Positions 26,406 to 35,618 of a DNA stretch of 64,000 bases are shown here, piece after piece. The notes below the pieces were generated by a model, which saw only the letters and a program-made list of their open reading frames with translations, ran no database searches and was not told the DNA's origin. Numbering within the stretch: position 1 is the stretch's first letter; each line of letters starts with the position of its first letter. Both the position numbers and the translations under genes were made by a program. Source of the stretch: Prauserella aidingensis. GTDB taxonomy: Bacteria; Actinomycetota; Actinomycetes; Mycobacteriales; Pseudonocardiaceae. The stretch covers positions 62,001 to 126,000 of the forward strand of contig NZ_JAMTCN010000014.1 of NCBI RefSeq assembly GCF_024171865.1. The letters run 5' to 3'.

Positions 26406-27920
26406 GTGTCCTGGCAGGAAGAGTTGCGCAAGCTGGACGAGGAGCTTGCAGCCGGCAGACTCTCCGCTGACGACTACCGCGTGCGGCGCGACCAGGTGCT
26501 GTCGTCGGCCGTCACGCATGGTGACGAAGCCGCGGGCGCCGCGCAGTCTCAGACGCCGGGGCAGGCACCCGGACAGCCGGCGGCACAGCCCGGCCAACCG
26601 CAACAGCCGGCACAGCCCCAGCAGCCCGCTCAGCCGCAACAGCCCGCTCAGCCGGACCCCGCCCAGCAGCAGGCCGCCCCGCAGCAGGCGGCGCAGCAGC
26701 CCCAGGCACAGCCGCCCCAGCAACCCCAGGCGCCGCAGGCACCCCAGGCGCAAGCACCGCAGGCCCAGGCCCCGCAGCAGCCGCAGCAGCAGAACCCCCA
26801 GGCTCCTCAGCAGCAGGACCCGCAGCAGCCGCAGAATCCGCAGCCACCGGAGAACCAGAACCAGGGCGGTGACGGCAACTCGACGCAGGTCATCGCCCCG
26901 GTGACCCCGCCGCCCGGGCAGGCGGGCCAGCCCCCGCAGGCCGCCCAGCCGAGCGGCGACCCGGAGGCCACGCAGGCGGTGCGCCCGTCCGACCCGGAGG
27001 CGACGCAGGCGGTCCGGCCCGGTGACGCCGAGGCGACGCAGGCCGTCCAGCCGGTGGCTCCGCCACAGCCGCCGTACCAGCCGCAGGCCTCCCCCGCCGC
27101 GGGTTTCCCGCAGCCGGCGCAGCACCAGCCGTGGAACGCACCGGAGGCCGACCAGAGCCCGCCGTGGGGCGGCGAGTTCCCGCCCGTCTCGCCCGGCAAC
27201 TCGGCCGACTGGGGCCAGGGCCCCGAGGACTCGTTCGAGAGCGAATCGAAGGGCGGCAAGGGCAAGATCTTCGCGATCCTCGGCGCCGTCGTGCTGCTGG
27301 CCGGTATCGCGACGGGTGCGTTCTTCCTGTTCGGCTCCGGTGACGGTGACAACCAGGCGGGCGGCGGTAACCAGGGTCAGCAGGGCGGCGGCAACAGCAG
27401 CAGCCAGGCCCCACCGCCGCAGGACGACATGCCGCTCGACGGCCAGCAGGGCGAGCTGGAGGACAGCGCGTCGCTCGACTCGTGGGACGACATCGCCAGC
27501 ATCAACCTGCTCACCGACGACGAGTCGTCCGCCTACCAGAGCGCGGGCCCCGGCGAGGCCGAGTACGCCGTGTACCGGCACGACGGCGGCAAGGTCAAGA
27601 CGGTCGTGCTCATGGTGAAGGTCGCCGACCAGGACGCCGCGTCGGCAGCGGTGGGCGAACTGCGCGACATCCAGCTCAAGAACAACCAGAAGAACACGTC
27701 GGTCAACGGCGTTCCGGGTTCGGTGCAGGTCACCGAGATCCAGCAGAAGAAGGACAAGGGCAAGATCGTCCAGCCCGCGACGATGCGTGCGCACTACCTG
27801 TCCGGTGACGTGCTGGTGCGCATCGAGGGCTGGTCCGGCGAGGAGAAACTCGGCGCCATCCGGGACAAGTTCGAGGCGACATTGAAGACCCAGCTCGACA
27901 ACCTGCCCGCCGATGAGTGA
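26406..27920 (+). CDS. SHOCT-domain single-pass membrane protein 2
   Basis: 504 residues, paralog of the preceding gene. SHOCT-like N-terminus (SWQEELRKLDEELAAGRLSADDYR), a Gln/Pro-rich disordered stretch (about 45-160), and repeated EATQAV motifs (about 175-215). One transmembrane helix follows (ILGAVVLLAGIATGAFFLF, about 290-310), then an extracellular domain (about 345-500). Two adjacent GTG codons (26403, 26406) lie after AGGGGGT; I chose 26406 because it matches MSWQEEL of the paralog. The 3' end overlaps the next gene by 8 bp, so the glycosyltransferase is in the same operon. The TQ repeats look like substrates for a Ser/Thr kinase and FHA readers. Confidence 0.85.
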   Translation: MSWQEELRKLDEELAAGRLSADDYRVRRDQVLSSAVTHGDEAAGAAQSQTPGQAPGQPAAQPGQPQQPAQPQQPAQPQQPAQPDPAQQQAAPQQAAQQPQAQPPQQPQAPQAPQAQAPQAQAPQQPQQQNPQAPQQQDPQQPQNPQPPENQNQGGDGNSTQVIAPVTPPPGQAGQPPQAAQPSGDPEATQAVRPSDPEATQAVRPGDAEATQAVQPVAPPQPPYQPQASPAAGFPQPAQHQPWNAPEADQSPPWGGEFPPVSPGNSADWGQGPEDSFESESKGGKGKIFAILGAVVLLAGIATGAFFLFGSGDGDNQAGGGNQGQQGGGNSSSQAPPPQDDMPLDGQQGELEDSASLDSWDDIASINLLTDDESSAYQSAGPGEAEYAVYRHDGGKVKTVVLMVKVADQDAASAAVGELRDIQLKNNQKNTSVNGVPGSVQVTEIQQKKDKGKIVQPATMRAHYLSGDVLVRIEGWSGEEKLGAIRDKFEATLKTQLDNLPADE

Positions 27921-30900
27921 GCCGACCCAGGCCAGCGGCGACCTGACCGTGGTCACCGCGTGCACCATCGTCGCCCGCAACTACCTGCCCGCGGCACGTG
28001 TGCTCGCCGCGTCGTACCTGAAGCACCACCCGGGGCACCAGTTCGTCGTCGGTGTCATCGACAGCGACCGCGGCATCGACACCGAGGCCCCCGGCGACGA
28101 CGAGACGGTCATCGACGGGATGCGCATCGTCGGGCCGTCGGCGTTCGGGATCGACTCCGAGACGTACCTGCGCATGGCGACGGTCTACTCGATCACCGAG
28201 CTGGCGACCGCCGTCAAGCCGTACCTGCTGCGGGAGTTGCGGGCCGGTTCGTCGGTGGTGATCTACCTCGACCCGGACATCCAGGTGTTCTCGCCGATGC
28301 CCGAGGTCGCCGAGCTGGCCCTCGAGCACAGCATCGTGCTCACCCCGCACTTCACCGCGCCGCTGCCGCGTGACGGCAAGGAGCCCGACGACGCCGTCAT
28401 CATGGGCACCGGCATCTTCAACCTCGGATTCGTCGGTGTCGGGCCGGGTTCGGAGGAGTTCCTCGAGTTCTGGGCGGGCAGGCTGCGGCAGGACGCGATC
28501 GTCGCACCCGCCGAGCAACTGTTCACCGACCAGCGCTGGGTCGACCAGGTGCCCGCGTTGTTCCGGCACGTGGTGCTCACCGACCCGGGCTTCAACGTCG
28601 CGTACTGGAACCTGCACGAACGCCCCGTCGAACGCGCCGACGACGGCACGATCACCGCGGGCGACCACCAGCTGCGGTTCTTCCACTTCTCCGGGTACCG
28701 CCCCGAGAAGCCGTGGCTGCTGACGTTCCACTGCGCCCGCAACCCGCGGGTGCTGCTGTCGGACAACCCCGACCTGCGCGCCCTCTGCGACGCCTACGGC
28801 ACGGCGCTCAAGTCGTCCGGGTACGCCGAGACGCTGGACGCGATCCCGTACGGCTTCGCCACGTTCGGCGACGGCACGCCGCTGCCCGCGGGCTGCAGGC
28901 GACTGTTCCGCGACGGGTGGATCGCCGCCGAGACACCCGACGAGACGGGCCGCGGCGCGGGCCGCCGCGAACCCATGCCGCCGCACGCCTACGGCGAGGA
29001 CGGTGGCGAAGCGCTGCGCGCGTGGCTGTCGGCGCCCGCCGACCACGCGCAGGCCGCCGCGGGTCTGAACCGCATGACGATGGCCGTCTGGCGCGAGCGG
29101 ACGGACCTGCAACTGGCGTTCCCGCACCCCACCGGTGCCGACGCAGAGGGTTTCCGCGCCTGGTGCGACAACTCCGGTGTCTCCGAACAGGTGCTGCCCG
29201 ACTGGGCGTTGCCCCACCGGCAACCCGAGCCGCGCGAACCGGACGAGGACTTCGGCGTCAACCTCCTCGGCTATCTGACCGCGGAACTCGGCCTCGGCGA
29301 GATGGGCCGCGTCATCCACGACGCGATCGTCGACGCGGGCGTCGAGGTGGCGTCCGTGGTCGAGGAGAAGGCGGTGTCGAACCGCACCGGCGTCCAGCGG
29401 CCCGCCACGGCAGGCGACCCGCGGTTCCCGCTCAGCATCATCGCCGTCAACGCCGACCAGACCCGCCTCGCCGCGTCGACGCACCCCGACGTCGTCCACG
29501 ACCGGTACCGCATCGGCCTGTGGGCGTGGGAGCTCGAGGACTTCCCCGAGTGGCAGCACGAGGCGTTCTCGATGGTCGACGAGGTGTGGACCGTCAGCGA
29601 CTTCTGCCGCGACGCGTTCGGCGCCCACGCACCCGTCCCGGTGAAGACCATTCCCGTGCCCGTGCGCGACCCCGGTCCGACCGCGCGCGTGCGCAAGGCG
29701 AGCGACCCGACGCGGTTCCTGTTCGCGTTCGACTTCAACAGCGTCGGCGAGCGCAAGAACCCGTGGGGCGCGGTCGAGGCGTTCCGGATCGCGTTCGAAG
29801 GCCGCACCGACGCGCGGCTCGTGCTCAAGACGATCAACGGCGACCTGCACCCGCAGGCCGCGGAACGCCTGCGCACCATGGTCGCCGACGACGCCCGCAT
29901 CGAGCTCGTCGAGGGCTACCTCAGCGCCGCCGAGCTGGCGGACCTGTACGCCTCCGCCGACTGCTACGTGTCGCTGCACCGTAGTGAGGGTTTCGGGCTG
30001 ACGGTCGCCGAGGCGATGGCGCGCGGCATGCCGGTGATCAGCACCGCGTACTCGAGCACCACGGAGTTCCTCGACGCCGACACCGGCTGGCCGATCCCGT
30101 ACCGCCTGGTGCCGGTCGGCGACGGCTGCGAGCCGTACCACCCGGGCGCGCTGTGGGCCGAACCCGACGTCGAGGTGGCGGCCGAGGCGATGCGCCAGGT
30201 CGCCGACGTTCCCGCGGAGGCCTCGCGGCGGGGCCGCGCCGCGAGGGAACACATCCTGCGCACACGGTCGATGGAAGCCGCGTCGACGTGGCTGCGCACC
30301 GAACTCGAACGCGCGCACCGGACGTGGCTCGAACGCCGCAGGACCGCCGAGGAGACACCCGCGCCCGAGGATCCGCTGACACCGATGCGGCAGTCCCGCG
30401 AGGCGCTGCGCTGGCGGCCCGAAACGGGAACCGCCGCGCGCTCGCCGATCGCACCCGCGCTGCGCAAGGCCGTGCTGCGGCTGCTGGACCACTACGACGT
30501 CCACCAGCGCAGGGTGCTCGGTGCGCTGCAGGACGGGTCCGAGGCGACCATGCAGCGCCTGCTGGGGCGGATCGAAGCGCTCGAACGGTCCGTGGAGGCG
30601 ACGTCGAGCGAGGCCGCGGAGGCACGCGAGGCTGCTCGCAGGCAGGAGAAGCGGGCCGAGCAGCTGCGCCGCACCGTGGACGAGCTGCGCCAGGTCGAGA
30701 CCGTGGGCGTCGACGAGTTCCGCAGCAGCAAGGCCGACATCGGGAAGGTCGCCGACAGACTCGCGCACCTGTCGGCCGACATCGACCGTCGGCACGAGGT
30801 GATGCACGAGTTCATCCAGGCGCGGGACCAGCGGTTCGACAACGACGAGCACGCCATTCAGCGACTCGGCCGCGACCTCGAGGCCGTGCTGGAGGCGGCG

Positions 30901-31692
30901 CGGCTCGTGCACGCGCCCATCCCCGAGGGCAGCGACGTCGTCGTGTGCGACGCCGGCGCGCTGCTGCTGCCCGTCGACGACGTGATGCTGCCGTGGATCC
31001 GCCACCACCGGTCGTGGGAACGCGACGAGGCACAGCTGTTGACGCAGCTCGCGCAGCGGCGTCCTGGCGCGTTCCTGGACCTCGGCGCCCACGTCGGCTA
31101 TCACACGTTGAGCCTGCTGCGGTCGTCACCCGCCGTCACGAACGTCGTCGCCGTCGAAGCCGATCCGACGAACGCGGAGTACCTGCGCCGCAACCTGGCC
31201 GTGAACCTGCCGAAGGACCGTTCGGGGCTGGTCAGCGTGCTGGAGGCGGCCGCGTGGGACGGGGACGGCAACCTCGTGCTGGCCCACCCCGACGAGCGCA
31301 ACAGCGGAGACCACCGGGTCCGCGAACCGGACGGCACGGCCGGACTCATGGTGCAGGCCGTGCGGCTCGACGGCCACACCGACGTGCTGCGCCAGCCGGT
31401 CGGCCTGGTCAAGACCGACCTGCAGGGCCGCGACCACCGCGCGCTCGCCGGGCTGCAGGAGACTCTCGAGCGGGACCGGCCGGACGTGCTGTGCGAGTTC
31501 TCGCCGGAGGCGATCGAGGAGTTCGGCGACGACCCGTTCGCCGTGCTGACCGCCTACCGGAAGTGGGGATACCAGCCGGTCGAACTGCTCGCCGACGGCA
31601 CACTCGCCGACGACGAGCCGGACGACACGCTCGTCCACCACGCCCGCACGGACCAGCGCGGCTTCACCACCCTCTGGCTCCGCCCCCAGTAA
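27913..31692 (+). CDS. Trifunctional fusion: GT-A glycosyltransferase, GT4 glycosyltransferase and FkbM methyltransferase
   Basis: 1259 residues. N-terminal domain (about 10-280): GT8-like with YLDPDIQVF, whose DxD binds a metal-nucleotide sugar. Second domain (about 445-830): GT-B/GT4 with EGFGLTVAEAMARGMPV, the E-x7-E motif region. Next a coiled coil (about 876-976). Last, an FkbM methyltransferase (about 1010-1259) with AdoMet motif FLDLGAHVGYHTLSLL. Together they suggest assembly and O-methylation of a surface polysaccharide. It overlaps the second SHOCT gene by 8 bp and ends just before a strong terminator hairpin. Sugar donors and acceptor are not predictable. Confidence 0.88.
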   Translation: MSEPTQASGDLTVVTACTIVARNYLPAARVLAASYLKHHPGHQFVVGVIDSDRGIDTEAPGDDETVIDGMRIVGPSAFGIDSETYLRMATVYSITELATAVKPYLLRELRAGSSVVIYLDPDIQVFSPMPEVAELALEHSIVLTPHFTAPLPRDGKEPDDAVIMGTGIFNLGFVGVGPGSEEFLEFWAGRLRQDAIVAPAEQLFTDQRWVDQVPALFRHVVLTDPGFNVAYWNLHERPVERADDGTITAGDHQLRFFHFSGYRPEKPWLLTFHCARNPRVLLSDNPDLRALCDAYGTALKSSGYAETLDAIPYGFATFGDGTPLPAGCRRLFRDGWIAAETPDETGRGAGRREPMPPHAYGEDGGEALRAWLSAPADHAQAAAGLNRMTMAVWRERTDLQLAFPHPTGADAEGFRAWCDNSGVSEQVLPDWALPHRQPEPREPDEDFGVNLLGYLTAELGLGEMGRVIHDAIVDAGVEVASVVEEKAVSNRTGVQRPATAGDPRFPLSIIAVNADQTRLAASTHPDVVHDRYRIGLWAWELEDFPEWQHEAFSMVDEVWTVSDFCRDAFGAHAPVPVKTIPVPVRDPGPTARVRKASDPTRFLFAFDFNSVGERKNPWGAVEAFRIAFEGRTDARLVLKTINGDLHPQAAERLRTMVADDARIELVEGYLSAAELADLYASADCYVSLHRSEGFGLTVAEAMARGMPVISTAYSSTTEFLDADTGWPIPYRLVPVGDGCEPYHPGALWAEPDVEVAAEAMRQVADVPAEASRRGRAAREHILRTRSMEAASTWLRTELERAHRTWLERRRTAEETPAPEDPLTPMRQSREALRWRPETGTAARSPIAPALRKAVLRLLDHYDVHQRRVLGALQDGSEATMQRLLGRIEALERSVEATSSEAAEAREAARRQEKRAEQLRRTVDELRQVETVGVDEFRSSKADIGKVADRLAHLSADIDRRHEVMHEFIQARDQRFDNDEHAIQRLGRDLEAVLEAARLVHAPIPEGSDVVVCDAGALLLPVDDVMLPWIRHHRSWERDEAQLLTQLAQRRPGAFLDLGAHVGYHTLSLLRSSPAVTNVVAVEADPTNAEYLRRNLAVNLPKDRSGLVSVLEAAAWDGDGNLVLAHPDERNSGDHRVREPDGTAGLMVQAVRLDGHTDVLRQPVGLVKTDLQGRDHRALAGLQETLERDRPDVLCEFSPEAIEEFGDDPFAVLTAYRKWGYQPVELLADGTLADDEPDDTLVHHARTDQRGFTTLWLRPQ

Positions 31693-31713
31693 CCCTCCGC
31701 AGTCGGCTTGTTG

Positions 31714-31768
31714 CCCCCAAGGGCACCTTGGTGGCGTTGAGTGCCACCAAGGTGCCCTTGGGGGTTTT
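31714..31768. terminator. Strong hairpin terminator, 22-bp perfect stem
   Basis: Arms 31714-31735 and 31743-31764 are perfect complements, with a 7-base loop and a TTTT run (31765-31768). It lies between two convergent genes. The sense of the T run favours the upstream glycosyltransferase transcript, but the stem would also work for the opposite one. Confidence 0.85.
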
Positions 31769-31827
31769 CGGCGACGACCCTTTCGTGACACCCAGCCGCA
31801 CGGGGCAGTTACGCCGCGTCGATGTCG

Positions 31828-32997
31828 CTACGGGTTCAGCTCGGCGTACGCCAACAGGTACGCGCCCCACCAGGCGCCGCCGATACACGCGAGCGACACC
31901 ACGACGGCCGACACCCATCGGGGCGCGCGGGCCAGCAGGAACGCCACCGGAACGGCGAGTGTGATCGCGGGCAGCAGGAACCGGGCCCGACAGTTCCAGA
32001 ACGCGCCGGTGCCGAGCGCCGAGACCGTCATCGCCGCGGTGTAGACGTGCGCGGGCAACGGGATCGAGCGGACGAACCACGACGCGACGAGCAGCCCGAC
32101 GCCCGCGACGACGACCACGGCGAGAATCACCGACCACATCGGTTCCTCGCCCGACAGCACCCTGCCGAGGGTGATCCAGGTCAACTCGCCGCCGTCGAAA
32201 CCCATGTGCCAGGCGTGGTCCTGGATCCAGAACCACGCGTCGAGACGGCCGCCGCGCCACGCGACGTACAGCAGGTAGGCGGCCAGCCCCAACGGTGCCA
32301 GCAGCACGGCAGCCCAGGGACGCCAACCGTCGCGGCGGCGCGCGATCGCGATCAACGCCGCGACGCCGACGGCCGCGATGAGTGCCACCGCGGTACTCCG
32401 TGACAAGCCCGCGACCAGCGTCAATCCACCCGCGGCCAGCCACTGCCGCCGTTCGAGCGCCAGCAACGTCCACACCGCGACGGCCACGAACAGCGACTCG
32501 GAGTAGCCCATGCGCAGCGCGATCGCACCGGGCGCGACGGCCCAGAGCACGGCCATCAGGTTGCCGACGCGCGGTCCGCCGAGGCGGGTGCCGAACACGT
32601 GCAGCCCCCACGCGGCGACCCCGCCCGCGAGCAGCGACACCAGCAGCAACGCGGCCGAGGCCGGCATGCCGAACAGCCCGAACACCGACGCCAGCGCGGG
32701 CAACAACGGGAAGAACGCGAGGCTGACCGGTTCGGGGTTGCCGTCGGCGTCGAGGAGGATGTCCTGGCGATAGCCGTGCTCGGCGATCTCGGCGTACCAG
32801 TGGACGTCGTAGCTGCCGACCAGTTCCGTGAACGACACGCCCGCGCGGTCGGCGACGAGCGCGATGACGACGTACGAAACGACCTGGATCGCGTAGAACG
32901 CCGTGAGCGCAGGCAGCACCGGCCGAAGCGCGCGCCACGCGCGTTGGCGAAGCGTCACAGGCGCCGCCGGCGGAAGCGCGGCGGTCGTGTCGGTCAT
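31828..32997 (-). CDS. PIG-V-like mannosyltransferase, polytopic membrane protein
   Basis: 389 residues with about nine hydrophobic helices. Near the N-terminus, YDVHWYAEIAEHGYR matches the luminal or extracytoplasmic D-x-x-W-Y-x-x-I-A-x-x-G-Y pattern of PIG-V/GT-C enzymes using polyprenyl-phosphate sugars. It probably adds a mannose-type sugar to a lipid or glycan outside the membrane. ATG 32997 is preferred over GTG 33009, but neither has a good ribosome site. The terminator hairpin lies downstream, and a divergent acyltransferase-3 gene lies upstream. Confidence 0.75.
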   Translation of the reverse strand: MTDTTAALPPAAPVTLRQRAWRALRPVLPALTAFYAIQVVSYVVIALVADRAGVSFTELVGSYDVHWYAEIAEHGYRQDILLDADGNPEPVSLAFFPLLPALASVFGLFGMPASAALLLVSLLAGGVAAWGLHVFGTRLGGPRVGNLMAVLWAVAPGAIALRMGYSESLFVAVAVWTLLALERRQWLAAGGLTLVAGLSRSTAVALIAAVGVAALIAIARRRDGWRPWAAVLLAPLGLAAYLLYVAWRGGRLDAWFWIQDHAWHMGFDGGELTWITLGRVLSGEEPMWSVILAVVVVAGVGLLVASWFVRSIPLPAHVYTAAMTVSALGTGAFWNCRARFLLPAITLAVPVAFLLARAPRWVSAVVVSLACIGGAWWGAYLLAYAELNP

Positions 32998-33169
32998 GCG
33001 CGGCGTCACAGCTCATCGGTCGGACGGGGATTCCACAGCCATGCTAACTGCGGATACGCTGCCGTTTGCCCGATTCACCGTTGGAGTGAACCAGAGCACC
33101 GGACGTCGCCACAGCCGGGAACGGGAGGATCGGCAGCGACACGGAGCGGCACGCTGAGGGGGTAGTGCG

Positions 33170-35143
33170 TTGGACAGGGCGTCACGCGCTCGGCCGAAGC
33201 CGCTCGAAGGCGACGACAAGACCCGCATCTCGTTCGTCGACATGGGCCGTGCGATCGCGGCGCTGCTGGTGGTCTACTCCCACATCGCGCACCCGTGGGT
33301 GCAGGTCAAGGGCGAGGACGCACCGGTCATCGAGTTCGTGGAGACGTTCAGCAGCGAACCGATGCGCATGGCCACCCAGGGCATCGGCCAGATCGCGGTG
33401 CCGTTCTTCTTCCTGGTCAGCGGGTTCATCGTGACACCGATCGCGATCCGCCAGGGGTATCGGAAGTTCGCGCTCAACCGGTTCATCCGCGTGTACGCGC
33501 CGCTGCTGTTCGTGCTGCTGTTGACGTCGGCCGCGTTGTGGGCGGGACTCGAACCGCAGTCGACGGGCCAGTCGCAGGAACTGACGCCATGGACGATGTT
33601 CACCAACTGGACCCTGGTGAACTACATCCTGTATCCGCAGGTCGTCCTCATGCCGGTGGCCTGGACCATGATCATCGAGGTCCTCTTCTACCTGATCCTG
33701 TTGGCGCTGCTGCCCGTGCTGCGACGGGCGGTGTGGCTGGCGATCGGCATCGAGTTGACGTTCGTGTTCGTCGTGCTGGCGAGCCGCAGTGAGCTGAACG
33801 AGTCGTGGTCGCTGTTCGCGGTCAACGTGTCCTACCTGCCGATCCTGATCATCGGACAGATCATCTGGGCCACGACGTCGAAGAAGATCCCGCTGTGGGC
33901 GGGCGGCGTGCTCGGCGCGCTGGCGTGGATGCTGTACGTGTACGCCGACATCATCGACGTCGGGCGCATCGACGACTCGTACAACCTCGCGATGTCGATC
34001 GCCGTGATGTTCTTCCTGATGGGCTACTTCGCCGAACCGAAGCTGCGGCAATTCCGGTTCTGGACCGCCATGTCGGAACGCTCGTACTCCATCTACCTGC
34101 TGCACGGGCTGGGCATCTTCGTCACGCTGGGCCTGCTGCGCCCGACCGTACCGTTCGCCATCGCGTTGCCGATCTCGCTGCTGGTCACGGCGGGGCTGGT
34201 CGAGGTCAGCTACCGCGGGGTGGAACGGCCGAGCCACGATCTGGCCCGAAGACTGTCCCGCCGCGTGGGCAACTCGCCGGGGCGCGGCTCCGCGGCGAGC
34301 AACGCGTCGAACGGTGCGCCGGGCGATGCCGGTGCGGAGGAAACGCGGCGCGCAGATGCCGGGTCCGGGTCCGGGCCGCCGAACGCCGACGCGTCCGAAC
34401 CGACCGAGCGGATCCGTGTCGATCACGGCCGCGCGGATGCCGGTGGTGCGGTGGCAGACGGTCCGGTGGCAGGTGGTGCGGCGGAACCGCTGACGTCGAG
34501 GCCGCGGCCATCCGGATCGCGGCCATCGGGATCGCGGCCGTCGGAGTCGCGGCCGTCGCGGGCGGACGGTCGGCGTTCGGGGCCTCCCCGGCAGGAGCCG
34601 AAGGGCGCGGATCGTCGGCCCAGGCAACCACGACCGCCGGGGAGCGGACCGCGACCCGCACCCGAGCCGCTTCCCGAGCACAACGGCCGCGGCGCCGATC
34701 CTCGACTCAACGGGCGCGGTCACCCCGGCGACCGGCCCGGCGGCCGGCCCCGCCCTCGACCGGACGGAGCCGAGCCGACCGTGAATCCCCGCCGGGAACC
34801 GCCTCCGGGTCGGTCCGCGCAGCCTCAACGGCGACCTCCGCAGCAACCGCCGGGCCCGGGCGCAGGTCCGCGCAGGGAGCAACAGCGGGAGTCGCACACG
34901 CCGGACTCCCGTCCGGTGGAACGTCCCGGCCCGGCGAGGCCGGAGCGAAACGGAGCGGAGCGGGGCGGTCCCGAGCACGCGCAGCAACAACCGCAACGGA
35001 TGTCGCCGCCACGACCGCCCGAACCGGAACCGCGTCCGCGGCCACCCCGGCTGCCGCCGCGAGAATCACCCGAGCCTCCCCCTCACGAACATCGGATTCC
35101 GCCCCGACGCCCGGACGACGACGGTCCGCGACACGCTCGGTGA
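33170..35143 (+). CDS. Acyltransferase-3 family membrane protein with disordered tail
   Basis: 657 residues. The first 365 form an Acyltransferase_3 domain with about ten helices. FVDMGRAIAALLVVYSHIAHPW carries the family His (the rest of the signature, RFIRVYAPLL, holds the Arg), and SYSIYLLHG is near the end of the domain. It would acetylate or succinylate a glycan at the membrane. The last roughly 290 residues are Pro, Arg, Gly and Ser rich with no fold, an unusually long cytoplasmic tail. TTG 33170 follows GAGGGGG; no ATG fits the N-terminus. Confidence 0.85.
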   Translation: MDRASRARPKPLEGDDKTRISFVDMGRAIAALLVVYSHIAHPWVQVKGEDAPVIEFVETFSSEPMRMATQGIGQIAVPFFFLVSGFIVTPIAIRQGYRKFALNRFIRVYAPLLFVLLLTSAALWAGLEPQSTGQSQELTPWTMFTNWTLVNYILYPQVVLMPVAWTMIIEVLFYLILLALLPVLRRAVWLAIGIELTFVFVVLASRSELNESWSLFAVNVSYLPILIIGQIIWATTSKKIPLWAGGVLGALAWMLYVYADIIDVGRIDDSYNLAMSIAVMFFLMGYFAEPKLRQFRFWTAMSERSYSIYLLHGLGIFVTLGLLRPTVPFAIALPISLLVTAGLVEVSYRGVERPSHDLARRLSRRVGNSPGRGSAASNASNGAPGDAGAEETRRADAGSGSGPPNADASEPTERIRVDHGRADAGGAVADGPVAGGAAEPLTSRPRPSGSRPSGSRPSESRPSRADGRRSGPPRQEPKGADRRPRQPRPPGSGPRPAPEPLPEHNGRGADPRLNGRGHPGDRPGGRPRPRPDGAEPTVNPRREPPPGRSAQPQRRPPQQPPGPGAGPRREQQRESHTPDSRPVERPGPARPERNGAERGGPEHAQQQPQRMSPPRPPEPEPRPRPPRLPPRESPEPPPHEHRIPPRRPDDDGPRHAR

Positions 35144-35242
35144 CGCCACGCTCGTTCGACGCCACGTCCGGCCCGCCGACGAGTCCGCTGACAGGCGAAA
35201 ATGGGGACAGACCCCACGGGGCGAGCACGAGGAGGACGAGTC

Positions 35243-35596
35243 TTGACCCTGTACAGGCGGTGGCTCCACGAACTGTGGAACGGCGACCTCGACGACCTGG
35301 AATCGATCGCGGCGCGGATCGTCACCGGTGACTTCGTCGGCCACTGGCCGGGGCGCCCTGCGCTGGTCACCGGCCCCGATCAACTGGCAGCCGTGATCCG
35401 CGAGGGCCGCGGGATGTTCGACGAGATCACCTTCGCCGTCGACGTCGGACCGGTCGTCGACGGTGATCTGATCAGCGCCCGGTGGGTCGCCCGCGGCCGC
35501 CGGAACGGGACGCCTGCCGAGTTCCACGGCCACGACATCCTCCGTCACGACGGCCGCATGTTCGTCGAGTACTGGGTGATCGCCGAAACGCCGTGA
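35243..35596 (+). CDS. SnoaL-like (NTF2 fold) protein
   Basis: 117 residues. The pattern LYRRWLHELWNGDLDDLESI, GHWPGRP, a central beta sheet, and W-V-A-R-G-R and HDILRHDGRMFVEYW fits the small SnoaL/polyketide-cyclase-like fold. TTG 35243 has GAGGAGG eight bases upstream; ATG 35201 has no site. Members have many roles (cyclases, hydrolases, binding proteins), so no reaction is given. The adjacent gene, ggt, is convergent. Confidence 0.75.
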   Translation: MTLYRRWLHELWNGDLDDLESIAARIVTGDFVGHWPGRPALVTGPDQLAAVIREGRGMFDEITFAVDVGPVVDGDLISARWVARGRRNGTPAEFHGHDILRHDGRMFVEYWVIAETP

Positions 35597-35618
35597 CTCC
35601 CGCTCCGGCGGCGCCGAG

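Noticed and set aside
27730-31104. Long open frame of 1124 codons on the minus strand
   Set aside because: It is the mirror of the glycosyltransferase fusion; its translation is Arg/Val rich with no domain, as is usual opposite GC-rich genes.
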